Below, piece after piece: positions 12,645 through 23,635 of a stretch of 64,000 bases of DNA. Numbering within the stretch: position 1 is the stretch's first letter; each line of letters starts with the position of its first letter. The notes beneath the pieces were generated by a model. That model was given only the letters and a program-made list of their open reading frames with translations. It was not told the DNA's origin and did no database searches. Position numbers and translations under genes: made by a program. Origin of the DNA: Zeus faber (taxonomy: Eukaryota > Chordata > Actinopteri > Zeiformes > Zeidae). The stretch covers positions 10,194,316-10,258,315 of the forward strand of contig OY482851.1 in the NCBI GenBank assembly GCA_960531495.1, given 5' to 3'.

Positions 12645-12860
12645 ATTCAAGTAAAGACAAGTTTATTTATATAGCCCTTTATCACAGTCCAGTCTCAAGG
12701 GGCTTCACAAGCTTCATATTTCACATAATAATCAACTGCATACCCAAATATTCACCTTCCTTCATAAAAACAAATTAACATGCAGTGAATTAACCCTCGA
12801 GCGATAAAGCTGAATAAATCCTGAAGAACACTCCAGACACAAACACAACATCTGAGGAAG
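12645..12860. repeat. Fish retroelement tail-like repeat fragment
   Basis: The block beginning agacaagtttatttatatag resembles the widespread fish repeat tail that carries a tttatttatatagc motif and then a run ending near aaggggcttcac. Such tails are usually 3' ends of non-LTR elements or SINEs. No coding part, poly-A or target duplication is visible, and the family is not identified. Confidence 0.45.
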
Positions 12861-13366
12861 GCGATTGCAAGCGTATAGGAGAATGATGCAATAATGCTGA
12901 CACTATAGGATTACTCCTCAATGCATTTATTATTTACATTTGGGATGAAGCCGAATATACATACACACCTTTGCCAGCATCTCTTGCTCAGTAGAGAATG
13001 ATGACTTTTGAATTGCCTGCACAATACTGATTGTTAGATATTGCATATTAACGCTGCCTCTCTGTAGTTCGTCATTGTGCACTGCCTGACAACGGGCTTC
13101 TCGGAGCTCGGCCACGCTGGCAGCGGTGGGCACCTTGGCTCTGGGGGAGTTCTAGCTTGGTTGGACTATTTACACATCCTCCCTGGCTGTTGGAATCAGT
13201 GGGCAGACCAGAGGGCTTTATCAGCCAGAAACACTTGGCAGGAATCAGTCACAATAACCAATCTATCAAAAACAGTTACCACACGCTGACTCTCAAATCA
13301 ATCCACACCGCCATATTGATGAGCTTAGACACAAGCATGTTGAAGAACCAGGGCGTGTGAAAAGAT

Positions 13367-13410
<44 letters not shown>

Positions 13411-14737
13411 CATGCATCAATAGACCAATTACTAGGAATCCATCCCGACTACAGTAGTTCTCACAGATGCAGCCGAACAGATAAGCTGCATTTGCATCAA
13501 AATGCTACAGAATCCAAAACATTTAGCAGAAAAAGTAATGCAGTATTGTAATTCCATTTTGTCACGACAACACCATGGCAAACCCGGTAACGTGTTATTA
13601 ACCACTGATTTTAAAATACAAGCGGTGGAAGGGATTGTCTCTCTTGAACCCGCCTCATTGGGTATGCAACCACTGTATGCGTCCTTGTACCTTCCCCTTT
13701 CCATTGCATAGCGGCACAACTTGATTCCCCTGCTCACAACTATTCATAGCAAACAAACTCTGATGCTTTTGCTTGCACTAAAGACTGACCCCAGTTCATT
13801 GCTTTATCCTAGTCCATTTAATGCATTAAAGGGCAAACTCTTGCAATTTATGCTAGGTGAAAATACCCAGCTTTTAGTGCTCTGGAGGATATGGGCATGT
13901 GATTGGAGGTAGGAACTCATAAACACAACCCCGTTAAACTGTTTGAGAAAGCGTTCCGGTCCCAGCATCTGTTCCATTTGTTCGGAGACCTACACTGACC
14001 CTTCCTATTCTGATGAAGGGAAAATAAAATCAAATGATTTTCTGTACAGTGTGACACAGTAATGCATTGTGAAGTGCTTCACCCCGAAACCACAATGTAT
14101 CCAGCGACTCGTTTCATTTTGTTTTGATTGAATGTGTTCAGAGCCCTCTTCAGCGTGTTTTTGTTTTCAGTGAGGTATTAAAAGGTGGAAACATGTCATT
14201 TTCTCCAAGTTTTGCGGCTGTCTTCAAGCCTACAACACGAGAGAAAGTCCACTGTTGGGTCTTTTTGATCCATGTTATGAGCTTCAAACCCTTACTTTGC
14301 TGACTGGATTAATTAGTGACGGGAATATAATTAAGGGCACATCTCTCTTAGAGCCAGTGTGTGTGTGAATGGGTAGGCATGCACGTGTGCTATAACAGTT
14401 TTTTAATCATCATCCATCATCATCCATTTTCATTCCTCTTATAATTTATTGTGATTAAGATTACTTGTGGTTACTTGTCAATTTTACATAGCAAGGCAGC
14501 AGTGTACAATGGAGAGGCTGTTAAGAAGTAGTCAGTTGTATAGTTGACTTTGGCTTCCAAAATATAATCTATGTATAACAGTATTACTGCCTAATTAACC
14601 TCAGCAGCTTAGTGCACATGATAAATGAATCCTGTGAGTTGTTTACTGAAGCAATTTCCTGATACTGAGTAGACGCTGCCAGGCCCCGCTCAAGTTGTGC
14701 GATCTTATGGCTTTTAATAAGGTATTCTGTTTACTTG
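12861..14737. other. Non-coding DNA, no gene seen
   Basis: Apart from the CA microsatellite at 13368-13408, nothing is recognisable. Overlapping open frames at 13432-13737 on opposite strands lack known domains. Confidence 0.5.
13368..13408. repeat. (CA)n microsatellite
   Basis: An uninterrupted CA/AC dinucleotide run of about 41 bp. Confidence 0.98.
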
Positions 14738-15179
14738 TAGGGCTGCACAATGTTGAAAAAAAACTGACATTGCAATATTTTATTTCCGCGATATATATTG
14801 CAATATTAAAAATAAGAGGAATTTTTAACCAGATGACTAGAATAGCTTTATTTAATCGTCCTAGAATGATTGGGGTGATTTTGTAGGGGAGTACATCTGC
14901 AAAGAAAATAAAAATATATTTATTCTTGACACATTTAAGTTACAATCAGTTAAGTGTCAACTGTGACAGGAAGGATTATTTTTGCCTTCAGTTATAAAAA
15001 ATAAATATTACTCATTCTTATAGGGAGTGATCTACAAAAACCTCTCTTGTAGGTTAGTCATGGAAAATGACGACCATGCAAGTTTTAATTTGCCTTACTT
15101 GGTATCACACGTCCTGCAATGTGACTCTTGCGCATGGGCACATTGCGATGATGTTGAAATGATATATCGTGTAGGCCTA
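14738..15179. mobile_element. hAT-like MITE, 442 bp
   Basis: The left end begins tagggctgcacaatgttg. The reverse complement of the right end begins taggcctacacgatatatc. Both are variants of a fish MITE end (ggctgcacgat type). The 8-bp flanks are tttacttg (14730-14737) and tttacatg (15180-15187), differing at one base, which supports a hAT-type target duplication. The interior is AT-rich and has no transposase. Confidence 0.72.
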
Positions 15180-15252
15180 TTTACATGTTTTAGCTGCAAC
15201 GCTTGAGTAAATTGTACTAACCATAGGCTGTTGTTAGATATACCTGTCGCTA

Positions 15253-15405
15253 CACCGATCAGCCACAATATTAAAACCACCTGCCTAATATTGTGTAGGT
15301 CCCCCTCATGCCGCTGAAACAGCTCTGACCTGTCGAGACATTGACTCCACAAAACCTCTAAAGGCGTCCTGTGGTATCTGGCACCAAGATGTTAGCAGCA
15401 GAGGT
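15253..15405 (-). mobile_element. Tc1-like element fragment (one end)
   Basis: The segment starts at a TA and reads caccgatcagccacaatatt. It then aligns with positions 35559-35705 of the Tc1-like element at 35.6 kb to about 15405, where the match stops abruptly. On the minus strand this encodes the transposase C-terminus. The continuation is missing here, and a further piece of the same family, in the same orientation, appears at 22434-22565 on the far side of the LINE. I infer that an older Tc1-like copy was split. Confidence 0.8.
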
Positions 15406-15641
15406 TTGGCACTTTCCTGGTTTAGACCTTGTCTTTCAGAAAGGACGCACCCTGTAATTCATGGAAATGAGACCTCCGAGGATCGAGGGGAGGGGAGCAT
15501 GCTGTGATCTCCCGAGAAGATGGAAGCGGAAGTGAGTAGTGAGTGGAGACCCTGCGGCGCCCTGCTCCACTAATTAACGCACCGGTAGCTCCACCTGAGA
15601 CAAAAAAACAAAGCGAATTGCAAATAATATTTATATACATA

Positions 15642-15841
15642 CAGTGGGGCAAAAAAGTATTTAGTCAGCCACCAATTGTGCAAGTTCTCCCACTTAAAAA
15701 GATGAGCGAGGCCTGTAATTTTCATCATAGGTACACTTCGACTATGAGAGACCGAAAGGGGGGAAAGAATCCAGGAAATCACATTGTAGGATTTTTAATG
15801 AATTCATTGGTAAATTCCTCGGTAAAATAAGTATTTGGTCA
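15642..15841 (+). repeat. Left inverted repeat of the Tc1 element, IR/DR type
   Basis: An outer transposase-binding-type repeat at the terminus and a related inner repeat at 15825-15841 lie about 180 bp apart, in direct orientation. The outer 115 bp match the reverse complement of 17137-17251 with few differences. Confidence 0.85.
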
Positions 15842-16006
15842 CCTACAAACAAGCAAGATTTCTGGCTTCACAGACCTGTAACTTTTTCTTAAAGAGGCTC
15901 TTCCGTCCTCCACTCATTACCTGTATTAATGGCACCTGTTTGAACTCGTTATCAGTATAAAAGACACCTGTCCACAACCTCAAACAGTCACACTCCAAAC
16001 TTCACT

Positions 16007-17030
16007 ATGGCCAAGACCAAAGAGCTGTCAAAGGACACCAGAAACAAAATTGTAGACCTGCACCAGGCTGGGAAGACTGAATCTGCAATAGGTAAGCAGC
16101 TTGTTGTGAAGAAATCAACTGTGAGAGCAATTATTAGAAAATGGAAGACATACAAGACCACTGATAATCTCCGTCGATCTGGGGCTCCACGCAAGATCTC
16201 ACCCCGTGGGGTCAAAATGATCACAAGAACGGTGAACAAACATCCCAGAACCACACGGGGGGACCTAGTGAATGACCTGCAGAGAGCTGGGACCAAAGTA
16301 ACAAAGGCTACCATCAGTAAGACACTACGCCGCCAGGGACTCAAATCCTGCAGTGCCAGATGTGCCCCCCTGCTTAAGCCAGTACATGTCCAGGCCCGTC
16401 TGAAGTTTGCAAGAGAGCATTTGGATGATCCAGAAGAGGATTGGGAGAATGTCATATGGTCAGATGAAACCAGAAATAGAACTTTTTGGTAAAAACTCAA
16501 CTTGTCGTGTTTGGAGGAGAAAGAAAGCTGAGTTGCATCCAAAGAACACCATACCTACTGTGAAGCATGGGGGTGGAAACATCATGCTTTGGGGCTGTTT
16601 TTCTGCAAAGGGACCAGGACGACTGATCCGTGTAAAGGAAAGAATGAATGGGGCCATGTATCGTGAGATTTTGAGTGAAAACCTCCTTCCATCAGCAAGG
16701 GCATTGAAGATGAAACGTGGCTGGGTCTTTCAGCATGACAATGATCCCAAACACACCGCCCGGGCAACGAAGGAGTGGCTTCGTAAGAAGCATTTCAAGG
16801 TCCTGGAGTGGCCTAGCCAGTCTCCAGATCTCAACCCCATAGAAAATCTTTGGAGGGAGTTGAAAGTACGTGTTGCCCAGCGACAGCCCCAAAACATCAC
16901 TGCTCTAGAGGAGATCTGCATGGAGGAATGGGCCAAAATACCAGCAACAGTGTGTGAAAACCTTGTGAAGACTTACAGAAAACGTTTGACCTCTGTCATT
17001 GCAAACAAAGGGTATATAACAAAGTATTGA
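16007..17030 (+). pseudogene. Tc1-family transposase, one frameshift
   Basis: The product would cut and paste the element into TA sites in the nucleus. The start [20 protein letters not shown] opens a paired-like helix-turn-helix domain (about residues 1-110), with an RRSGAPRK hinge like the GRPR motif of the family. The catalytic DDE domain shows WSDET near residue 152, [10 protein letters not shown], and NPIENLW exactly 34 residues after the second catalytic Asp (DD34E). The C-terminus is KGYITKY. A one-base excess near 16466-16470, just after WSDET, shifts the frame: the first frame stops at 16492 and the rest stays open from 16407 to 17030. Allowing for it, the length is about 340 residues, normal for the family. 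No other lesion is seen. Confidence 0.93.
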
Positions 17031-17046
17031 GATGAACTTTTGTTAT

Positions 17047-17251
17047 TGACCAAATACTTATTTTCCACCATAATTTGCAAATAAATTCTTTAAAAATCAG
17101 ACAATGTGATTTTCTGGATTTTTTTTTTTTTTCTCATTCTGTCTCTCATAGTCGAAGTGTACCTATGATGAAAATTACAGGCCTCTCTCATCTTTTTAAG
17201 TGGGAGAACTTGCACAATTGGTGGCTGACTAAATACTTTTTTGCCCCACTG
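17047..17251 (-). repeat. Right inverted repeat of the Tc1 element, IR/DR type
   Basis: The mirror of the left repeat. It has an inner motif at 17047-17064 and an outer terminus at about 17227-17251. A run of T near 17119-17132 is the main difference from the left copy. Confidence 0.85.
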
Positions 17252-17286
17252 TATATAAAAAAAAGGGAACACCGCGCAAAACCAGA

Positions 17287-17598
17287 GTGGAGGACCTCGA
17301 GGATTATATAGATTTTTTTTATAACGCATACGTGATGGAAGACGACCAGGACCGCAATAATCCCGCGAAAAGGAAGAAGACTGACTCAGCAACGGACACA
17401 GATGATCTCATACTGGGTGCTGTAGAGGTTAGTGTCTTGGATGAGATTAATAAGAAGCTGGACATGCTCGGTCCACTTCTCTGAGACATTACCGAGATCA
17501 AAGCCAGTCTTGATTTCCTGCACTGCACGGTCGGCGAGATGCAAAAAGACAACGCAGATCTAAAAACCTCCGCGAAGCGTCTCACAGCGGAGATGTAG
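17287..17598 (+). pseudogene. L1-like ORF1 N-terminal segment
   Basis: The frame encodes an acidic, charged start (MEDLEDYIDFFYNAYVMEDD), a basic KRKK patch, and then a heptad-like stretch (VSVLDEINKKLDMLGPLL). After an in-frame stop at 17482-17484, the same frame continues with DITEIKASLDFLHCTVGEMQ and KDNADLKTSAKRLTAEM before a stop at 17598. This resembles the coiled coil that trimerises L1 ORF1 proteins. The RNA-recognition and C-terminal domains expected next are missing, so ORF1 is truncated by an internal deletion before the endonuclease frame begins at 17861. Confidence 0.6.
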
Positions 17599-17860
17599 AA
17601 GTAGAAGTACTACTCCTATCACTCTCACTCTATAATGTCTTTCACTTTATGTATGTCTAATCCGGCAATGTTCTGTGTTGATCTTTGTCTACTTGTCATT
17701 TTTTTGTGTAGTTATGTATCCCTACAAACTTCCTACAATACTATGGCAGTGAAAATGAATATAAAGGAGGAAACCCCAGACTTATCTATGGGAAAGAATG
17801 GGAACGGTAGTATTGCTATTGCCTTGGATGCACTGTGCCATCACCCCCTAACTAGCTTCA

Positions 17861-18560
17861 ATGATACCCATTAAGTTTGTTAGTTGGAATGTGAGAGGCT
17901 TGGGCTCACCTGCTAAATGTAGAAAAATCCGAACTCACCTCACTAAGATGAACCGCAGCTTCTGTCTACTGCAAGAAACCCACCTCACTGCATCTGAGCA
18001 CCTCAAACTCAAAGCTAAATGGGTTAATCAGATGTTTTCCGCATCAAACAACTCAAAAAAAGAGGTGTATCTATATTGATCAATAAAAGTATCCCATATC
18101 AAAATAAAACCACAATATCAGACCCAGAGTGTTTCATAATGATTAATGGGGTTTTCGGTAACATCAAATTAACCATAGCTAATATTTATGGCCCCAATGA
18201 GGATGACCCAAATTTCTTTCACAATATATTTTCAAAACTTTTAGAATTCTCGTAATCAATTATCATATTGGGAGGAGACTTCAACACAGTATTGGATCCA
18301 AATTTAGACCGTTCTCAAGTCAGAAATATTCCCAAATCCTGGCGTTCATCGGACACCATAAAACAATATATGAGTGATCTTGCTCTTGGGGATTGTTGGT
18401 GATCAAATAACCCTCATTCTAGAGATTACACATATTATTCACCACCCCACCAAAGTTTCCCTAGAATCTACCTTTTCTTGACAAGTAACTCTGCACTATT
18501 CAAAATCACTAATCCAGAAATCCACCCTATTGTAATTTCCGATCATGGGCTGATCAGTTT
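17861..18560 (+). pseudogene. LINE AP-like endonuclease domain
   Basis: From residue 1 the frame reads IPIKFVSWNVRGLGSPAK, with the conserved SWNVRGL, followed by LLQETHLT. Further blocks in shifted frames give NIYGPNEDDPNFFHNIF, IIILGGDFNTVLDPNLDRS (catalytic GGDFN), and later PIVISDHGLISFNL (SDHG catalytic motif). These are the landmarks of apurinic-endonuclease-like domains in L1-clade LINEs, which nick target DNA for reverse transcription. Several stop codons and a frameshift near 18060 break it. Confidence 0.8.
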
Positions 18561-18986
18561 CAACCTGATAAATGAAACAAACCGGAACCCTCCTGGCAGG
18601 TGGCGGTTTAACACCTCACTTTTGACAGATAAAGAATTTAACCACTTCTTTTCAAGAGAATGGACCTCCTTCATTGAACTGAATGACTCCCCAGAAATAT
18701 CACCATCCTTTCTTTAGGAAACAGCTAGGGTAAGAGGTAGTATTATTTCATTCTCCACTCACAAGATAAAGAAAGGACAAGAATGCCAAAATAAACTCGA
18801 ACAGCGACTTAAGGAGTTGCACTCCCAGTAAGCCCACTTATCTTCTGAACAAATCCGAAATGAGATCAGGACAATTACATCCCAACTTGAAACTATCATT
18901 CATCAAAAGACACAATTCCTTATGCAACAAACAAGAGCAAATTATTTTGAATTCAATGACAAATCAGGCAAATTCTTGCCAATCAA

Positions 18987-19829
18987 TTGAAACGTGATAG
19001 AGAAAAATCACTTATTACAGCCATCAAAGATTCACAGGGTAGAATAACATACTCTCTGCAAGACATCAATGACAAATTTAGAGACTTTTATAATAACCTA
19101 TATCACTCAGATAATGAATCGAACATATCAAACATTCACTCATTCCTTGATAATATTGATCTTCCTAAACTTTCGACGGAGCAGGCTACCACCATAGATC
19201 AACCACTTACTCTTGAAGAACTCAGGAAAGCGCTCTTCTCTATGCCCAACAATAAATCACCTGGATCACATGGCTACCCAGTGGAATTTTATAAACTCTT
19301 CTGGCCACTTATCTCCCCATTATTCACCAGAATGGTTACAGAGGTCAAGTCAACCTCCACCATGCCTCCGCACATGAATACTGCTCTCATTTCGGTTTTG
19401 CTCAAACCCAAAAAGGACACAATGCTAACCTCCAGTTACAGACCCATAAGCCTTATTAATTGCGACCTTAAGATTATAAGTAACACACTAACCAACAGAA
19501 TTTAAAAAGTAATTCCATTTATAATTCACCCAGATCAAACAGGCTTTGTCAAAGGCAGACACTCATCCAGCAATATGCGTCGTTTATTCAGTCTGATGAG
19601 CATATCTAAAAGGAACAACTTTAATACTATTACCCCTTTACTATTCACCATCTTTATTGAACCCCTCGTGACGGCTATCCGTCAAAACAGTAATATTGTA
19701 GGCATACAAACAGGAAACTCTGTTCACAAAATCAGTTTGTTTGCAGACGATATCCTGTTGTACATACGGAACCCAATGTCATCCCGTTCAATCTTATATC
19801 TAAATTCTCAGCTATCTCAGACTATTTAA
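18987..19829 (+). pseudogene. LINE reverse transcriptase domain, internally deleted
   Basis: The first block reads LTLEELRKALFSMPNNKSPG followed by VEFYKLFWPLI, and then ISVLLKPKKDTMLTSSYRPI with SLINCDLKII. After a stop near 19502 the sequence gives GFVKGRHSSSNMRRLFSLM. It then jumps straight to TPLLFTIFIEPLVTAIRQNS and KISLFADDILLYI. The FADD catalytic motif C is kept, but the segment with motif A (the DAEKAFDRV-like block) and the RQGCPLSP region are absent, implying a deletion of about 100 residues near 19590-19630. The enzyme cannot be active. Confidence 0.82.
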
Positions 19830-20062
19830 TAAATTGGACTAAAACCACAGTCTTACCACTCATTGGGGGGGACTGTAATGCTGCAACCCAGAAACTTCAC
19901 TTAACCATCACAACGGGCAATATTAGATACCTTGGTATTGATATCTCCCCCAATCTATCAGATTTGTTTACCCTTAACTTTACTCCTTTGCTCAAATCCA
20001 TTGAAGAAGACCTCATTTGATGGAAAAAACTACCCATCTCACTAATTGGTAGGATAGCAGCA

Positions 20063-21083
20063 GTGAAAATAAATATAGTTCCAAAAATAAACTATATATT
20101 TTCAATGACCCCAGTGCAACCAACAGTACATTGGTTTAATACTATCGACTCAATAGTCCACAAATTTTATTGGAAATACAAGAAACTGAGAATTAAACGA
20201 GCAACACTACCGAAAAACAAAGACTGTGGAGGCCTAGCAACCCCAAACTTTAGATACTACTATCTAGCAAACCATCTTCAATTTATAATCAAATGGTTAC
20301 AACCAGAGCAACAATTGGCCCATGGATGGCAAGACACTGAACAATCTCAATGTCAGGAGTTATTATTGTCCGATCTCCCATTCCTTACTGAATCTATAAG
20401 GAAGCATTATTGCTTTAAAAACCCATTTATCGCAACAACTCTGTCAGCCTGGTGGAAATTCCTAAAACTCAGTGGTAACACTATCTCCAAACAAATTCAC
20501 GCCAATCTGGCACAACCCAGATTTCTTGGTTAAAAACAGACTAACAATCTTTAGGTCTTGGAAAAGACAAGGAATTACTCATCTGGAACACATTTTTGAA
20601 AACAATTTGTTTATATCCTTCCCAACCTTAACTCAAAGGTATAATATCAGTGGCCACAGCTTCCTTCAGTTCCTTCAATTGCAGCAGTCTCTTAAAGTTA
20701 AAATCAAATTGACGAACAACATCCTACAACCACCTGAAATGATTGAACATCTCCCTCATATCGGTCACTTAAAAAAGTCCCTTTTCTAGAATATACAAAC
20801 TTTTGTTAAAAACAGACAACAACTTATCTTTGCCGACAATGGAATGGGAAAGAGACCTTGCTGCCCACCGATATCAACCTGTGGAAGCTTATTTACCTTT
20901 TCTATGACCCACAACTCCAAAATGCAACTCATCCAATATAACATTTTGCACAGAGCCCATATCACGGAACACAAAATGTTCAAAATGGGTTTTGTGGATG
21001 AAGACATTTGCTTTCACTGTTCCCTTGATACCAGAGATGACTACTTTCATGCCTTCTGGCTCTGCCCACCTATCCTAGCATAG
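20063..21083 (+). pseudogene. LINE ORF2 C-terminal region with Cys/His motif
   Basis: Downstream of the reverse transcriptase the frame reads KINIVPKINYIFSMTPVQPT, a block typical of the thumb and connection region of L1-clade ORF2. A Trp-rich region (AWWKFLKL) follows, and near 20930-21080 NILHRAHITEHKMFKMGF and DICFHCSLDTRDDYFHAFWL. The spacing C-x2-C-x9-H-x4-C resembles the zinc-knuckle-like C-terminus of L1 ORF2 proteins. Frames switch near 20530 and 20790. It is a remnant only. Confidence 0.75.
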
Positions 21084-22440
21084 ACGTGCTCCCGGGGAGT
21101 ACCTGCAGCTGGCGTCCGTGTGTAGGTTCCCGGCGTGGTTGTGGGATCTGGGGCGGGGGGTGTGGTTCGCTGGTTGGGTCTCGGGCCCCTTGGTCGGCAG
21201 GGTTGGCGCACCGCTGGGGTCGCCCGCCCTGCGGGCGGGACGGCTGGGCCTGTGTGTCCTTCCACATCCCATGGGGGGGGGGGGGGGGGGATGGCCTGTC
21301 ATGCTGGTGCTGGTTAGGCGCTCCGTCTGGTCCTGTTAACCTGAGTCCTGAACCATGCTGGCTGTGCTAGGCGCGGGGCTCACCATGCACCAGGCTGCCA
21401 AGGTACCTGCCCTCTGACGCTCTCGGTGCGCTCGTCGCTGGGGAGTTGGGTTGTGGGTTGGGGTGCCGTCTGCCGCCCTCTCTTATATAGTCCGCACACT
21501 CGGCAGCTGGGGTCTGACCAGGGGCCTGATGGGGGCGCGGAGCTGCCCGACATGGCGGAGGCGCATGGCAGACGCTCTGCGCCCTTGGCTGATCGCTGTA
21601 GGTTGGCTGCCACCAGGTACGGGAGGTGGGCGCACTGGGGCGTGGTCGGGTCCGGTGGGAGGGGGTCTGCGTGGTTGCTCCCCGGCCTGCTGCGCCCCTG
21701 GATCGATCCGGTTGCAACTCGCCTATCTCTCCCAGTGCCAAAACTCATACTCAGCACATACACCACACAATAGACAGAGGGCTTGCGGGATGGGCGGGGT
21801 GCAGGCTATGTGGGTGGGAATGCGGCGGGCAGCTGCTATCTTGCCTGTCAAGCTCCTGCCCAAGTGTGCTTCTCGTCCGTCCCAAAATTTTAATCCCACT
21901 CACATTAGCTTAGAACAAATACACTGGAACACCAATCCTACTCCGAACAACACTCCATCGGACCAGGGTCCGATGGAGCGGGACAGAAGGGGTGCAAGTG
22001 ATTCGGGTTTGACTTGGACCTGTATACCTGGCAGCCTGCCGGCATCGCCGGGGGGGGTGTAAAATCGAGGTTCCCCGGGCTGGGCACACGCTGCTACTTG
22101 TATGGGCACTCCCTCACGCCGAGCGGGGTGTCTGGTCGGCTGCGGTGGGGCGGGCCTCCCCCTTGTGAGGGGCTGGGGGTCCTGCCGACTCGCCAATGGG
22201 GCAGGCGGCCCGGGCGGGGTGTCGGTCTGTCGCCGTGGGGCCGTGATCCGGGCCCGCGGCCCGTGCCTTGCGCCCATGGCCCGGGTTCTGTGCCGGCGGC
22301 TGCGTCTTGTGCCTGCACCCGGGGGTTGGTTGTAATATATACCATATACATGCCCTTAGAACTAACTAACCTGCACAATTGCTGTACTCTAGAGGCGTAC
22401 GGTCTTGCTAAAATCAAACAATGGATGTATTATGCATTGC
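21084..22440 (+). other. GC-rich 3' untranslated region of the L1-like LINE
   Basis: Base composition changes sharply from AT-rich coding sequence to GC- and CpG-rich DNA at about 21084, and returns to AT-rich near 22335. It contains an 18-base G run (21273-21290) and a 12-bp-arm inverted repeat at 21953-21978. Long open frames on both strands are expected from the GC bias and have no domains. From memory, GC-rich 3' regions of this kind follow ORF2 in several fish L1-like families (inference). No terminal poly-A tail is present. Confidence 0.6.
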
Positions 22441-22565
22441 CATGAAGGGTGGTACTTGGTCTGAAACAATGTTTAGGCAGATGGTACATGTCAAAGTAAC
22501 ATCCACATGAATGCCAGGACCCAAGGTTTCCCAGCAGAACATTGACCAAAGCACCACACTGCCTC
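22434..22565 (-). mobile_element. Tc1-like element fragment (internal piece)
   Basis: This piece aligns with 35882-36010 of the Tc1-like element at 35.6 kb, including the block gtcaaagtaacatccacatg and the following cccagcagaacattgacc. Its orientation equals that of the fragment at 15253-15405. It ends abruptly near 22565. On the minus strand it would encode the middle of the transposase (between the first catalytic Asp and the second). Confidence 0.85.
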
Positions 22566-22840
22566 TACATCTTACCTGTAATTATTGATGTGGCTCTTCA
22601 TCCTGTAGCATTAAGACAATTGTTGTGCTTTAAATATTGTTCAAGTTACACAGTTACTTCAGTCGAACATTTTGGGCCACTCATTGCCTTTGAGAGAAAG
22701 GCAAGGCATTCTATTTTCCTACTTGTCCAATCCCGCCGTGTATACTTGTACTACTTGTATTGCAGTTTGGTCAAGAGCAGTTGCTTTAAAATGCTATTTG
22801 ATATATAACTGACTTGACTCAGTTAGTTGTATATGTAAAT

Positions 22841-23635
22841 CAGTGATACTCAACACGTGGCCCGCGAGCCACATACAGCTTTTTTGTGACAAGTTGCTGC
22901 TCTTTAAAGTGTTATTTGAATATTACAATTAAATAAAAATATTCTAAAAGTGTATTTCAATAAAACTTGTCTGAGACATTGTCTGCAGTATTCAAAACTG
23001 AATTTCCCATTAGATACATAAACCTATGACGGTTTCGAGAGAGAGAGAGTGCTATGGAGATCTGTTTCCTGGTAGTGATCAATGATCTGTTAACTGAGTA
23101 ATCAATGGCTGATCACCTGGTTTCCACTGGCAATTTTACTATTAATTATTTGTATTTAATTATATTATTACCGTAGATAAGTAATAACCTGGAGTTACAA
23201 CTTATCACAGGACCAAGCACCACAACAGCCTCCATGCAATTAATAAATAGAAAAACAACTTTTATATCCATCCACGTTTTTTATTTAAGCCAAGCCTCAA
23301 GATATTCCAGAGAACATGGCATCTCCCGCTGCAGTGCAAAAAACAGCCGCAGCAGACATGCACAGTAGGGTCGGCTAGTTGCTTTCTTTACGTAAATTTG
23401 TGGTTGCAATGGTAATAAAAACATGGTAATAACAATATGGTAATGGTAATAATAATAAATTGCAATTACTGCATACATCACGCTTTTTATTCCTTTATTC
23501 CTAGATATATCTAGTAGCCTTATTTTTAAATGCATTATGGTTTGATGGAGGGAAAGTATGTTTGAGAAATTTGGCTATTGCGAAAATATTTTTTGTTAAT
23601 GTGGCTCCTGAGCGGGGAAAGGTTGAGTACCACTG
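22841..23635. mobile_element. hAT-like element, non-autonomous, with 8-bp target duplication
   Basis: The left end is cagtgatactcaac followed by gtggcccgcgagccaca. The reverse complement of the right end is cagtggtactcaac followed by a ctcaggagccaca block. The flanks are atgtaaat (22833-22840) and atctaaat (23636-23643), seven of eight bases matching. The 8-bp duplication and the CAGTG...CACTG ends fit hAT transposons. The interior has GA repeats and no transposase frame. Confidence 0.82.

Larger units (their letters stand above)
15642..17251 (+). mobile_element. Complete Tc1-like DNA transposon (DD34E), 1610 bp
   Basis: The element begins cagtggggcaaaaaagtatt after a TA (15640-15641) and ends with the inverted version before a TA (17252-17253). 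The inverted repeats are about 200 bp, with an inner copy of the end motif (aataagtatttggtca) at 15825-15841 and 17047-17064. This gives the IR/DR arrangement used by Tc1 elements such as those of fish and frogs. It encodes one transposase (16007-17030) with a single frameshift. The two repeats remain very similar over the outer 115 bp, suggesting a fairly recent insertion. It sits inside an L1-like LINE. Confidence 0.95.
15406..22440 (+). mobile_element. L1-like LINE, decayed, interrupted by a Tc1 element
   Basis: The plus strand carries, in order, an ORF1-like coiled-coil segment (17287-17598), an endonuclease (from 17861), a reverse transcriptase (to about 19830), a C-terminal region with a Cys/His motif (to 21083), and a GC-rich 3' untranslated region (21084 to about 22440). 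The organisation and motifs fit the fish L1/Tx1-like group. The 5' part (15406-15641) is separated from the rest by a complete Tc1 insertion at 15642-17251. Many stops, frameshifts and internal deletions show it is dead. The 5' limit is inferred from where the Tc1-like flank ends. Confidence 0.75.

Noticed and set aside
13361..13408. Considered a CRISPR-like array or regulatory repeat
   Set aside because: Pure CA dinucleotide with no spacers; an ordinary microsatellite. No CRISPR array occurs in the window.
21047..22445. Many long overlapping open frames on both strands
   Set aside because: GC-rich sequence has few stops. None shows a domain, and the stretch is best read as a LINE 3' untranslated region.
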